64,000 bases of DNA from Oxytricha trifallax (Eukaryota; Ciliophora; Spirotrichea; Sporadotrichida; Oxytrichidae): the NCBI GenBank assembly GCA_000711775.1, contig ARYC01003167.1, forward strand, positions 1 to 64,000, written 5' to 3'. The notes beneath the pieces were generated by a model, which worked only from the letters and a program-made list of their open reading frames with translations, was not told the origin of the DNA and did not search any database. This document shows positions 46,931 through 58,179 of this stretch, piece by piece (position 1 is the first letter of the stretch; each line of letters begins with the position of its first letter). A program made the position numbers and the translations under genes.

Positions 46931-47099
46931 GCTTTTTTATTTAGTAAAATGTAAAATATACTCATAAAATATGTCCAGAAGTTTTCGGTGATTTAATTCA
47001 CTTACCTCTCAGCAAAGAATTTACCATAGTGTCTTAAACTATACTATTATAGAATATCTAGGCAGTTTTTATCATTATTATAATAAATTATATCAGCAA

Positions 47100-48070
47100 T
47101 CTAAAATGAGCGCTAACCTTTTGAGAAGAGCGGCATTACTTGGTTAAAGTCAATAAAAATTATCATTTCAGCAACCAAAAAAGGTTGAGACCAGAGACGC
47201 ATGCACTTAGTAGGTGCCTACTTATGGATCTTTTGACGAGTCACCCTTTGAGATTCAAATATAAATTAAGAAGAGACATCAAAGTTAAAGAGCAAATTGA
47301 GGAGGAGGTTAAATAACCCACCATTGAACACTAAATTTTAACTATCAAAGTTGACCATTAATACAAAGAATAAAATTTTCCTTTATAAGGCAACTTACAA
47401 AAGATACTTGAGAGATATACACAACGATATGTCTAGGTTGTATCTAAAGCATTTAAAGAAGGATGACAAGTATATATGTGAGTTCTGTGAGAAGCCATAT
47501 TCTCATACAAGAGACCTCAAAGTGCACTTAAAGAAAAAGCACAATGAAAGCTTTGTGTTTATTCATGAACCTACAGGAAAAAAGATTCCTATAAAAAAGA
47601 AGGTCAATAGATACAGCTGAGTCTATTAGGGTTGAGATATAAAAGTAAGTAAAAATGAAGAAAGCAGTTAAAAGCCTCCCAGTCTTAGAGATCAATAAAA
47701 ATTATGGTAAAAATTGAGGCGATAAAGATTCCTGTCTTGAAAATAATTGACATAGATTCTTGTCTTGAAAGTTATCTCACTCTAGAAGATAAAATAGAAA
47801 AAAGAGTTATCGCAGATGACTAATATGCTTAAAAAATTTATCCTTTCAATTACTTTATTGAAGATGACAAGTTCTTAATGGAATTTGCTAACGAGTATTA
47901 CTCTCTTTAATAAGCAAAATATAAAGAGGGCAGGCATATTATTTAGGTTGATATCATTTTACTAGGAAAAGATCACTTAGCATTTAGCCTTCCCTCCTAG
48001 AAATAACTTAAAGAGAGTTTTTATCTGACAACAGATACCAAAGGTAAATTGGCTAGATAGTTATAAATTT
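47100..48070 (+). pseudogene. TBE zinc-finger/kinase protein, second copy (N-terminal part)
   Basis: The plus-strand frame 47,351-47,620 has a clean C2H2 finger, YICEFCEKPYSHTRDLKVHL followed by KKKH (C-x2-C-x12-H-x4-H). Further on, LEDKIEKRVIADDQYAQKIY, then PFNYFIEDDKF, matches the kinase N-lobe region of copy 1 (LEDSFEKKVINDHSYAYKVY). The catalytic HRDLKPE half is missing; the coding match ends near 48,070, where a 71-bp tandem duplication begins. It is truncated and frame-changed. Confidence 0.68.
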
Positions 48071-48206
48071 GACAAGATATAAATAGGTGAGTTTGAAATT
48101 ATTTTTATTTTTTATAAGGAAATTATACAAATCTTATAAATTTGACAAGAAATAAATAGGTGAGTTTGAAATTATTTTTATTTTATAAGGAAATTATACA
48201 AATCTA
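48063..48206 (+). repeat. ~72-bp tandem duplication
   Basis: A TATAAATTTGACAAGA..AATACAAATCT unit occurs twice in a row (48,063-48,135 and 48,136-48,206), differing by a two-base length change in a T run and one substitution. It is recent, and marks the point where the kinase homology stops. Confidence 0.85.
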
Positions 48207-48359
48207 AATTACTAAATATAAAGACAAAAATTGCTAAAAATAGTAAAAGTTAATTAGTACCAAAATGTTCAAACTATAGTTGGAGCTAATTTTTAAAACA
48301 CACTTTAAAAGTGAAAAGTAATTTCACTAAAATAGTTGTATACTGATTTGGAGAGGACA

Positions 48360-49220
48360 TTTACTGAAAAGTTTGAGACACTTAAAATTGAAAATATTGC
48401 ACTTTAAAAGGAGCAGGATGGTTAAGATAAAGCTCTTTTACTTAATAATATTGCGAGCAAAAAGATGGTGAGTAAGCATTTATAGAAAGCAGAAAAGTAT
48501 GAAACTATTAATTAAAAAAAGAAATGATCGTCCATCTTTATGATTTAATAAAAACCTCTGACATAAAAATTTAGGAAATAATGGATTAAGGTTGCGTCAA
48601 AGATAAAAGATACTGGATATCATTATTCAAGAGAAATAAAAAGAATGAATTAGGCAACAGATTTGATGGGATACTCAGTGATAGCCCATGAGATGAGACG
48701 GCATTAGAACTAGATTACCCAGTTATGAAGGATAGTGAATATTGAATCAATTCCTTGAAAAAGTTGAAAAAAAACGAATTTATATTTATTTGGGTTTTCA
48801 AACAAAAAATTTGAAGTCACATTAGAATATTTGAAAAAGAACAACTACAAGAGATTTTAATTAATTGTTTGGATTAATCTGAGCGAAGACCTATCACTAT
48901 ACTAGGGTATTGGATACTTTTTATAGCATAACTGTTAATTTTGCATAGTAGAAAAATCTAATGAACGATTTTAGAAGCTCAAAGAGAGAACCCTACCCCA
49001 CAACCTAATAATGTTATTATCGAAAAAGTTAGAAAAGGAAGCCAAAAACCAGACCAACTTTATAATTTAATGGTATAAATGCTGCCAAAAAGCAAATTCT
49101 TAGAGATTTTCTCTAGACCAAACTATAGCAGGGATAAATTTATCTCAGTTGGGAACGAATCTATTACAGATTCGAGCACATAGAAAGTTGATGACTTATG
49201 AAATAGCTTAACTTTTGAAG
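48360..49220 (+). pseudogene. degraded coding-like stretch, unrecognised
   Basis: Short plus-strand open pieces (FETLKIENIALQKEQDGQDK; SKFLEIFSRPNYSRDKFISV) read as charged protein under the ciliate code, but TGAs and frame changes break every long frame. It follows the truncated TBE kinase gene and may be part of the same or another element. No motif is recognised. Confidence 0.25.
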
Positions 49221-49344
49221 ATTTTTTATTTCTTAGACTTTAAATAAATTCTCGTTTTAAATAGAATATTTAATCCAATCTTTTCTATATTTCGTATAAT
49301 AAATTACTTAAAAGTTGTAGCTATTTTCACTTATAGGGTTTGGT

Positions 49345-49520
49345 TTTATCATTCTGAAACTTATTCATTTCTATAATCTGGTAATTTAATCATTAACATT
49401 TAAGAGCTATTCGACTAAGCTTTTAAAAAGAAAAAACTCTTCGACATTTTACACACCTTAGAAATCATTTCTAACCTATTTAAATTGCAATTTCAAATCA
49501 ACACTTATACGTTTCTGCTA
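49345..49520 (+). repeat. dispersed ~175-bp repeat, copy 2
   Basis: Same-strand homologue of 32,480-32,650. Confidence 0.65.
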
Positions 49521-49547
49521 TATAATTTAATAATATATATTTTAAGT

Positions 49548-49873
49548 TTAGGACCTACTGTCCAGACGGCTGGTAGAGTGACCAATTCTGATAGGGTAGG
49601 TGATTCGAAACTCTGGGTTCGATGATATTTGTACCTGGTAAAAAGCAAGGAATATCCCAGGGTTCTGTAGTGTCTGTACCTCGTAAATCAAGGGATACTC
49701 GTCCGGAGCTGGTATGACGTTAAATGGCAGCAAATACATGACCCGCTTTGGAAATCCGGAGTGACTGCATGGATGAAAGGACACGTGTTTGGACTACGGT
49801 CTAGTTTGGTGGTGACCACACCTAATCATATCGGAGAGGAGGTCGGGAGGAAGCGCCATTAGCATTATTCCCC
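49548..49873 (+). mobile_element. GC-rich SINE-like segment with tRNA-type promoter boxes
   Basis: A ~325-bp island, much GC-richer than its flanks. Near its start GGCTGGTAGAGTGACC fits a Pol III A box at most positions, and GGGTTCGATGA about 40 bp further on is B-box-like. No cloverleaf could be folded and no coding frame is convincing. A short C run closes it. A tRNA-derived SINE is the best explanation; no target duplication was seen. Confidence 0.4.
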
Positions 49874-50176
49874 CCTTAATATTAATTTCCTAATAACTTT
49901 ACTAGCAAACAAACAAACTACCATATATTTTATTTTTATTTCTTATATTGGTTATTAAAATTACAACTCAAATATTCTATATTAAATATATTTTATATTT
50001 TTTATTATAAGCGTTTAAAATTCTTATAAAGATTTCTTTAAATTATCATATTTTTAGTGCTTTTTTTGATTTTGATTTGAATAATTATTAAAAAAAATAT
50101 TTTTATTTAATATTTCAAAATATTTAATGTATTTATTTATTTTTATTTATACAATTTTTATCATTGTATTTTTAAT

Positions 50177-50681
50177 AAGGTAAAATTTTTTGAGAGTAAG
50201 TGAATTTTTAAATTAATTTAGATTGTTGTTTAAACTAAGTTAAAAATAAGTCTTAAATAAAATGAAATAAGGGAGATTTTAGAGATTTTAAAGAACAATG
50301 ATATAGAATAATTTTAAGATGTACATTATGAATATATCCAAGATATTAATCATGTCCGCAGAGGGTCTGCGGAAACACAAATCCGCAGATATCTGCGGAT
50401 TTTATTGAGTGATAATTCGTCGCACACCTCATTTTGCGCAAATTATCACCCAATAAAATCCTCAGATATCTGCGGATTTGTGTTTCCGCAGACCCTCTGC
50501 GGACATGATTAATATCTTTGATATATTCATAATGTATATCTTAAAATTATTCAATATCATTGTTCTTTAAAATCTCTAAATTCTCCCTTATTTCATTTTA
50601 TTTAAGACTTATTTTTAACTTAGTTTAAACAACAATCTAAATTAATTTAAAAATTCACTTACTCTCAAAAAATTTTACCTT
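50177..50681. repeat. 0.5-kb palindrome with AAT duplication and nested GC hairpins
   Basis: The arms are about 50,177-50,416 and 50,442-50,681. Near the centre are smaller inverted words (CCGCAGATATCTGCGG; TCCGCAGAGGGTCTGCGGA), so the folded arms themselves carry hairpins. Direct AAT copies lie at 50,174-50,176 and 50,682-50,684. It has no gene. Confidence 0.88.
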
Positions 50682-51147
50682 AATAATTATTGTTTATTAA
50701 ATTTTTAGATTATAATGAAATTATTAGTAAATAAATTCATAATTTTTCCATTTATTTTATATATTTATATAGCTTATTGGTTTATTTGGTAATATAATTT
50801 AAGTTTAGGTTAAATGTAAATAATTTTATATTTTAGTTTATATTTATTATTTTATTGATTTAAATTAATTACTCCGATATTTGTACTTAACTAATTTTAG
50901 TACATTATTATATATTGTTAAATTAAAATGAACTTTGAAAAAATATGTATAAATTAAATGTTTTATATCAAATTTTTTTTAAGTATCATATATATATATA
51001 AAAGAGTAATTTGTTTTGTAATAAGGAAGTTGTTAAACTAAATTTATAATTAAATCAGATGTCTCAGATTAGATTGCTTTCAAGTTGTCAAACAATAAAA
51101 TAATTCGAATATAAATAATCTAGTATATTTTAATTATAAAAATAAAT

Positions 51148-51957
51148 ATGCAGAAATCATTTGCTATTCTTATCGCACCTCTCAAAAGTCTCGCACTTGT
51201 CTGAGCATTTGATCGTGTACTTATTGCAAACAGATTCTCCTTGGATAAACACAGCGCTGAAAACAGAGTACTTAAGACTGGCAAGTTGATCAGACGTGTA
51301 GGAATCATCAACAATAGTACTGGTTTGACTGCTCTCCTGACTTGTCTCACCGCTGGCCTTCAATTCTCTCCATGTCTCGAATCAGAATGCTACAATGTAA
51401 TGATTGCCTCAATTCTTGCATCTGACCAATTCATTGACAACGTCAAGAGGATTTTAATTATTGAGTACAGAATCTGCACAATCTATCTAACTGTTGCCGA
51501 TTTCCTTTAATCCAAGGAATGAATTCCACCTATTTGAAACGGAGTTGTCTTATCGATTTACGGTCTGCGCATTCAGACTTTCGTAAAATTAGTAAGCTTT
51601 TCCAATTCAATATATAAGAATTCTATAGGCACTCCAATGATGATTCCATATCAAAGATCCAAGACAGCTACCATAAGTTCTCCTCATTAACAAGAAGATC
51701 ATTGATACTGTTGCTCAAATCACTGCCATTTGCAACGTTAATAAGGGTGTCAACACATTCACAAAGACTATTGGTGAGAATTCTTCATCTTCCATTACCA
51801 GAATCGCAGGAGGTGTCTTTAAGCAAATTCCAGATGAAATCTAAAACAATCTCAAGGCTTCTACTTATTCAGAAAGGGGAGAGTCACTCGAAAATCTTGT
51901 TCAAATCCTCGGTGATTGATCCATGGCTATAGTTATCTTAGTCATTAAGGAACTTTT
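51148..51957. CDS. gene-like region, possible scrambled macronuclear-destined gene
   Basis: GC-richer than its surroundings. The 3' half (about 51,650-51,920) reads well on the plus strand (KKIIDTVAQITAICNVNKGV; ITRIAGGVFKQIPDEIQNNL) to a TGA at 51,918-51,920. The 5' half (51,150-51,540) reads better on the minus strand as a cysteine-containing protein (IDCADSVLNNQNPLDVVNEL; CNKYTIKCSDKCETFERCDK), though the plus frame is also open (LLTCLTAGLQFSPCLESE). Opposite-strand coding blocks side by side are what a scrambled germline gene with an inverted segment would show. Family unknown; the minus reading contains TGAs, so the assignment is tentative. Confidence 0.35.
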
Positions 51958-51959
51958 GC

Positions 51960-53261
51960 ATATGCTTTGCCAAATCTAATCTCTCTATACTTTCTTACAT
52001 TCTACTTTGTTTTTTGTATTTAAAGTAACCTTTCAATATATATAAAAAGTCAATCTATCATTTTTTATTTAAGTTTTCATTCATACAAATTTTTACATTC
52101 TTTTATATTGACTTAAAATATTATTACTGAATATTTTATTAATTCCTGTGAAATCTTTTGCTATTATGATATTTATGAAATAGTCTTTTTGAATATATTC
52201 TAAAATTAATTTTTCAACATATCAGTATAAATTTCTCTAACACCATAGGCATAATAATTAATCATTATTAATAGTCATTTGACAAAATTTACAAAGCCAT
52301 TAGTGATGAGAAAAGTAAGACAGGAAAATGAATGAAAACATAAATAGTTAACCAATAATGTTAAGATTAGTTAGAATATGAATGATATCCAGGATATCAA
52401 TGCTGAAAGTTCTAAACTACAATTTAAGTTAATAATTAAAATTAATGTTTATTTATGTTATACATATTAATAGGCAAATCTCAAATTATAAATCCCCTAT
52501 TTTTTATTAATAATAGCTATTCCTATTCATCTTTTGAGACATTTAAAACAATTAAGATGTATTGCTTCTGTTTGTTATATATATCCTCATTATCTATGAA
52601 CAACAGTAACTGTAATTTAAAAAATTATCAATAACTTGTATTTATAAATTCATCACTATAGTTAAAATAATAACTCTCATTATTAATGAATTATTAACAA
52701 TTACAGTAAAGTTCCCGAGTGTATTTGTAAAAATTATATATTCAAATTTAATCACAAATAAATTTATAAACAGCAGCAACTCTTAAACCGGAGATTTATG
52801 ATTATTTAAGGGACTTTTCCTATAAAATAATGTGATTTTTTAATATTAGATCAAGCAAAAACCATTAAAATATATAAAAGCTATTTTTTTTCCTAAATCT
52901 ATCTACAATGACATAAAAATTATCGCATATTAATTTTAACAGATGGACATAAATAAATTATTGAGAAAGCAAAGCTGTATTATCCATTGCAAACTTAACA
53001 AATTAAATGGAAAATAGAATCTGATGTTTTTATATTTTAGAAAAATATTAAAAATAGCGTTTCGCTAATTATTTTTAAATATAAAAATTAGCCAAATCAC
53101 AAATTTATTAGTAAGCCAGCTTGACTAAAATATTAAATAAATGATGTGGATTAAATAAAGAAATATTTGATCTAAGATTATTGAATCTTATCTATTTATC
53201 TACTTAAAAATGTTAGCAAATATTATCCATAAAGCACTAATTGGAATGTTTTTAATGAATT
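51960..53261. other. AT-rich region without recognisable genes
   Basis: Very AT-rich DNA. No gene, RNA or clear repeat was recognised. Confidence 0.5.
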
Positions 53262-53272
53262 TACACACGTGC

Positions 53273-53998
53273 ACTAATATTATATTAGAAAGTTAATTGC
53301 TGGGTGAGGTACCAATCTCACTCAGGACTTTCTAAAAAGCTTTCTACAACACTAAGGCCTGCTGAGGGTAGGTGGGTGGTGCTGGGTTCACTGCATTAGG
53401 GGCCAGTCGGCGGGGTTCAATCTGTAAGTTCCTAGACTCCTCGAGTCGACTGCACATTAAGGAATTCCCTGCAAATGATGAGCTAACTGGCGTGAGTTCA
53501 GTTTCCTAGGTAGTAGGGAGTAGGATGAAGTTGGTGCTCAGCCTTCAACAGTGAGAAGATGAAAGCCAGGGAAGTCAACGATATGGTATTTTCTCTCACA
53601 CCAAGTTTGGTTATGAGGCTACCACAGCGAAAGAACAGAGACTACATTCTCAGCAGCGGTGGGACTTGGTAAGAGTTTTCACCACCCTCTTTTTAATTAT
53701 TTACAGGAAGCAGAGCTCTGCGATCTCTGCGGGAATTACTCCCCGCCGTTAGTGCAGAGACGCACTAACAACAAGGGCTCTTACTTTCCGATTCATCTCG
53801 GTTTGGAGTGATGTGGAATGGGGAGCGGGGTGGTTTTTCGGAGTTTTCTACTTCATGACTGCCACGTCACGGAATTAGCCACGTCAACTCACTCAGATAC
53901 GTCTACGTCACGACTAAAATTGATGGTTTGATTTTAGTATTAAACAGTGATATGTTAAATTTAATTTGAGATTACTCATTAACTACTACTACTACTAC
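53273..53998 (+). mobile_element. SINE-like retroelement, 11-bp target duplication, (ACT)n tail
   Basis: The direct repeats TACACACGTGC lie at 53,262-53,272 and 53,999-54,009. The 726-bp body ends in a short (ACT)n tail (53,982-53,998) like the microsatellite tails of some LINEs and SINEs. It is homologous to the inverted copy at 11,474-12,146. No long ORF. A GGTTCAATCTG word could be a decayed Pol III B box. The body is much GC-richer than the flanks. Confidence 0.78.
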
Positions 53999-54009
53999 TA
54001 CACACGTGC

Positions 54010-54703
54010 TCTAGCATACATACTCTAAATTGAAGTTAATATTATGATATAAACATTTAAATGCCTTAAAATAAACATTAGTGAACTATTATGCTGATTT
54101 ATTCAAATAGGGCAAGCATTATTTTCCGTTTTTAAATAAACAAAAACCTATAAACCAAATAGTAATCGGTGTTTTAACAAACTATGAATCATACTAAGAA
54201 AATTGATTTCTTTATTATCAATTAGGTAATCAAACATACTTTTACATGGTTATTAAGTATCAAAAGACTCCTCTATTTATAATTATTCATTCATCGTAAA
54301 AATAATTGATAATATTTAGTTTTCATTATGTCGAAGTATATATAAATTGGTTTAATATTCAACTAAAAATATCTAAATAAATTATAAGTAAACTAGATTT
54401 ATTTAAGTATCTTACATTTTTCATTTGGCATAGGGTAAATTCTTTGTTTAATTGTACATCAATTTACAAGATTACTTTAAACAATGCCGAGTGTATATAA
54501 CTTATCCATATTGATTATTCTGATATTTAGAATACATACTTTTACCTATGAATAGATAATTCTGATAAGTATTACAACTTAGATTTGAATTATACCGACA
54601 TGTCATTTAGTGCAAACCATGCATTAACTTTAAATTCTTGTTAAAATTTTTGGAAAAAATGATATAATTCAGCAAAAAATTAATTATTATCAATGGATTA
54701 ATA
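54010..54703. other. AT-rich spacer
   Basis: No feature recognised. Confidence 0.5.
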
Positions 54704-54711
54704 AGATGTTT

Positions 54712-55187
54712 GGGGGGGAAGTTTCCTGCACTGGTTTATGATAAAAAAAAATTTTTAGGGAAGTTTCCTGCATTTTTTTCAAATTTTATTTTTTTTATTA
54801 AATTAATTTTATTTACAACTATCAATCAACTTTCTGGACATATTTAATTGTTATAATTATACTTAATTTATAAATTAATCAGTCAATATCTCTATTAGCT
54901 TTAATTCTAAGCACCATCCAAACACTATCTTTTCCTTTTTAAATACCAGTATTCTAAGAACTTTTAGATATTTGAGCTGAAATAAATACTATATATTATT
55001 CTCAGTTTTATATTATTTGTTAACTAAACTCCTGTAACTACTCTTCCTATCATACCTCAAATCCTATAAATATTTAATAAAATCTTAAAATATAAAATAT
55101 TATGAACTTAAGTAAAATTTATTATATTTTACAACTTTATAAAAAAGTGCAGGGAACTTCCTCGAGTGCAGGAAACTTCCTCCCCCC
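54712..55187. mobile_element. 476-bp MITE with 8-bp target duplication (hAT-like)
   Basis: The left end GGGGGGGAAGTTTCCTGCAC and the right end are inverted counterparts of ~20 bp, and each has a second AAGTTTCCTGCA-type copy about 40 bp inside (left) or about 20 bp inside (right). Direct AGATGTTT copies flank it (54,704-54,711; 55,188-55,195). The interior is AT-rich and non-coding. An 8-bp duplication is typical of hAT transposons, but the termini are not a standard hAT sequence, so the superfamily is tentative. Confidence 0.75.
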
Positions 55188-55195
55188 AGATGTTT

Positions 55196-57655
55196 ATATT
55201 AGATTATTACTTTTTAAAAAGTTACATATTATTTAGGATGCTTAAAAATAAAAAACACAAAGAGAATTTAGTAAAATTTGGCTTTTATAAATGATATTTT
55301 TTCAGATTAAAAATTCATAACTAAGATTTTTATTTTTTTTTTTTTAGAGATTTTTATTTCCTTAATTTATCAATTAGACATTCTGAATAAAGGGGCTAAG
55401 TTAATAATTATTAAAAGATAAAAAACCAATAATCTTATTAAAAAGTAATATTCATAAATGTAAGAAGTTAAGTAATCGTTGTAGGTTATAATAAGATAGT
55501 TTCCATCAAATTATTAGAAAGACAATGCTAACACAGAGAGAAAGATGTTTAGTTGAATTATTTCTGCAAAATTTCTATAAAAATGCTAATTTTATTTCAC
55601 AATTATTACTACTGACACTCATAATAAATATAATAAATCAATTATAATTGCATTTTCTTAGACTTGATTCTATCATTGTAATTTAATGGTCAAAAGTGTA
55701 CTATAAAAAAAATACACCTTAAAAAGTAGGGAGCAATCCTTTTTATTGATGATGGATTGAAATACCAATTACTCCTACAGCATGGAACACTAATATAATT
55801 GAGATATTAATATGTAAATGTTAAGTGAATCCATTTTCAATGATTACAGTTAAAGATAAATTATGAATAAGCAACTACGTACTTAAACGAAATATTTTCA
55901 AAATTATTGTAGTGGTTACTAATCTAAATAATTTTACAAAGATCCTTTTTAATTGAATTGGTTATAGTTAATTGCATAAATACATAGCGAAACAAACCAA
56001 AATGTTTAGGCTTTAAACATTGAATTAAAAAACTACAGTCTACCTACTTAAAAAAAGAAAAATTATTGACAATTATCTAGGAATCTATAAAACAATTCGC
56101 TTAAGTTATTCAAGAAAAGAGTATAAAAATTACTCATTTTCTGTCTGGTTTCATGTTATTAAAATTAATTATTTAAAATTCATCACTATCTTTATATATT
56201 TTTAATTTTAATCTATCGATATAAATGCATATATTGATATTTTCTGGCGTTGTACCATCCACTAACTTCATTGTAGAATCCTTGAAATGAGACCGTTCCC
56301 TCCCCAAATAAAACCACAAATCATAATCAGCATTTATAAACATGACTGCTAAGGGTATTAAATAAAAGGAACTATAATTATAAATAATATTTATAATTTG
56401 CCTATATAAATACAGCGAGTTTATCATAATAAATTTATAGCAGTTCAAATTTAACTGATTCAATTATATTAATATTAGTTAAATATATTATATTAATTAG
56501 ATACATTATGAAATCTTAAAATATCAAATGATAATTGGATCAACTTTTTTTCCTTTTTAAGCTATGAACAACCTTAATTTTTACTTTTATCAATTACTTA
56601 ATTCTCCACTTAACTATGGAGTCCACAAGTTGCGTCAATTAAAGACATTTACTAAGCTAGTTTGAGACTTTCTTTCAAACAATTTAACAGATAAATCTAT
56701 ATTTGATAAACTATAATTAATAATTGAATAATCACTAGTTAATAAATAATTAAGAGAAGATTTGCTTGGTGTTTATGTTTTTGTTAATGTCTGATTACCT
56801 TCTGACATTCTATAACTTAGCAGACAAATGTTTTAGAATATTTATTATGTTGATTGTTATATCACAAAACTTAATTGGATTTTTAAAATTAAATAAATAT
56901 AAATTGATTAAAGTTAAAGTTATCAATGTCATCATACTTGTTTTATAATTTAATGCTGGAAAAAAATCGGGGAAAACTCTATTTAATTATAATATATTGA
57001 GGCTTTAAGTCTACAAATTAATAGTAAATGCAAGTTCAGTTAAGGTTTAGAAGTAAAATCACTTATTTATTACTCTATAAATTACTGTAAATAAATAGAT
57101 ATACTTTGATCTAAGATTAAATATATTAAAAACAAGTATTTAAAATCATGAATTCTATTCTTTTAAAATATAAACAAGAAGCAATAATTTAAATAAAATT
57201 AAAGTATTTCTTACATAATTATAATGATAAATCACAAAAGTTGTATAATTATACATTAACTGGCTTCCAGGTCGATTAAATAAATTTGAAATTAGCAGAA
57301 GCAACACAAGAGGTATCCAACCAAGTTGTAGTTTTATCAGTATAATCTAATCATTTTCTAGACTTTAGCTATACAAAACAGATTTTAAAAGTTTGTTCTA
57401 TTTGGATGTTTAACTGAGGTATTGTCCGCTAAAAAGGACTCAAAATTCAAAAAAGCACTCTTCAGATACAAGATACATTTAAGGCTAATTTCAGATTGAT
57501 TGGAGTATACTTTGTTTGCTTATAACCTGAAAACAGCTTTGTTAATATAAGCTAGTTTTAAAAAACTTTAACTTAAACTTAAAATAATGATTGCAGATTT
57601 TAAACAGATGTTAACAGCTTTCAGTATAGATAAATTCAAAATTATTTTCCATTTA
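55196..57655. other. AT-rich region without recognisable genes
   Basis: Two short open stretches (56,173-56,463 minus; 56,766-56,948 plus) are hydrophobic, AT-rich and lack motifs, so I do not call them genes. Confidence 0.5.
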
Positions 57656-58179
57656 AATTACGTGATTTAATTTGCAAGCAATTTAATTCATTACAATACT
57701 TAGTCCTCATTTCTCTTTATTCATGTTTGTTGACTATTCTAATATCTCCTTACTGTTGTTCTCAATCTCTGTTATTGTTACTTTCATTGTTTCTTGAGCT
57801 TCTTTTATTATTTGTTATGATTTAACATTAATGGGTTTTTAATTAGTTTGGGTATTTTTCCTTTTTTATTTCAATAATTTAAATTTTGTATTTTAATTAC
57901 ATTTCCCTTCAATCTTCGCAATTTGGACTCATATCACTTCCATCATCTTTTTTGAATATTTGTGTTAATTCATTTCTGATTTAAATTTTTCACATATACT
58001 GTTACTTCTTTAATAATGTATGTTTTTCTGAAAAATTTCTTGACTCTCTAAAATTAATCTTTAGATTCAAGCCTTCTTATTCTTTCAAATGACCTAATAA
58101 TATACTCTAGATCCTCAAGATGTAACTTGTTATCTAAATCAATTAATTTGTGTTAATAAAAGCATTGAGGATTTTGCAA

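Noticed and set aside
53960-54010. The (ACT)n run as an independent microsatellite
   Set aside because: It ends exactly at an 11-bp target duplication, so it is better explained as the tail of the SINE-like element.
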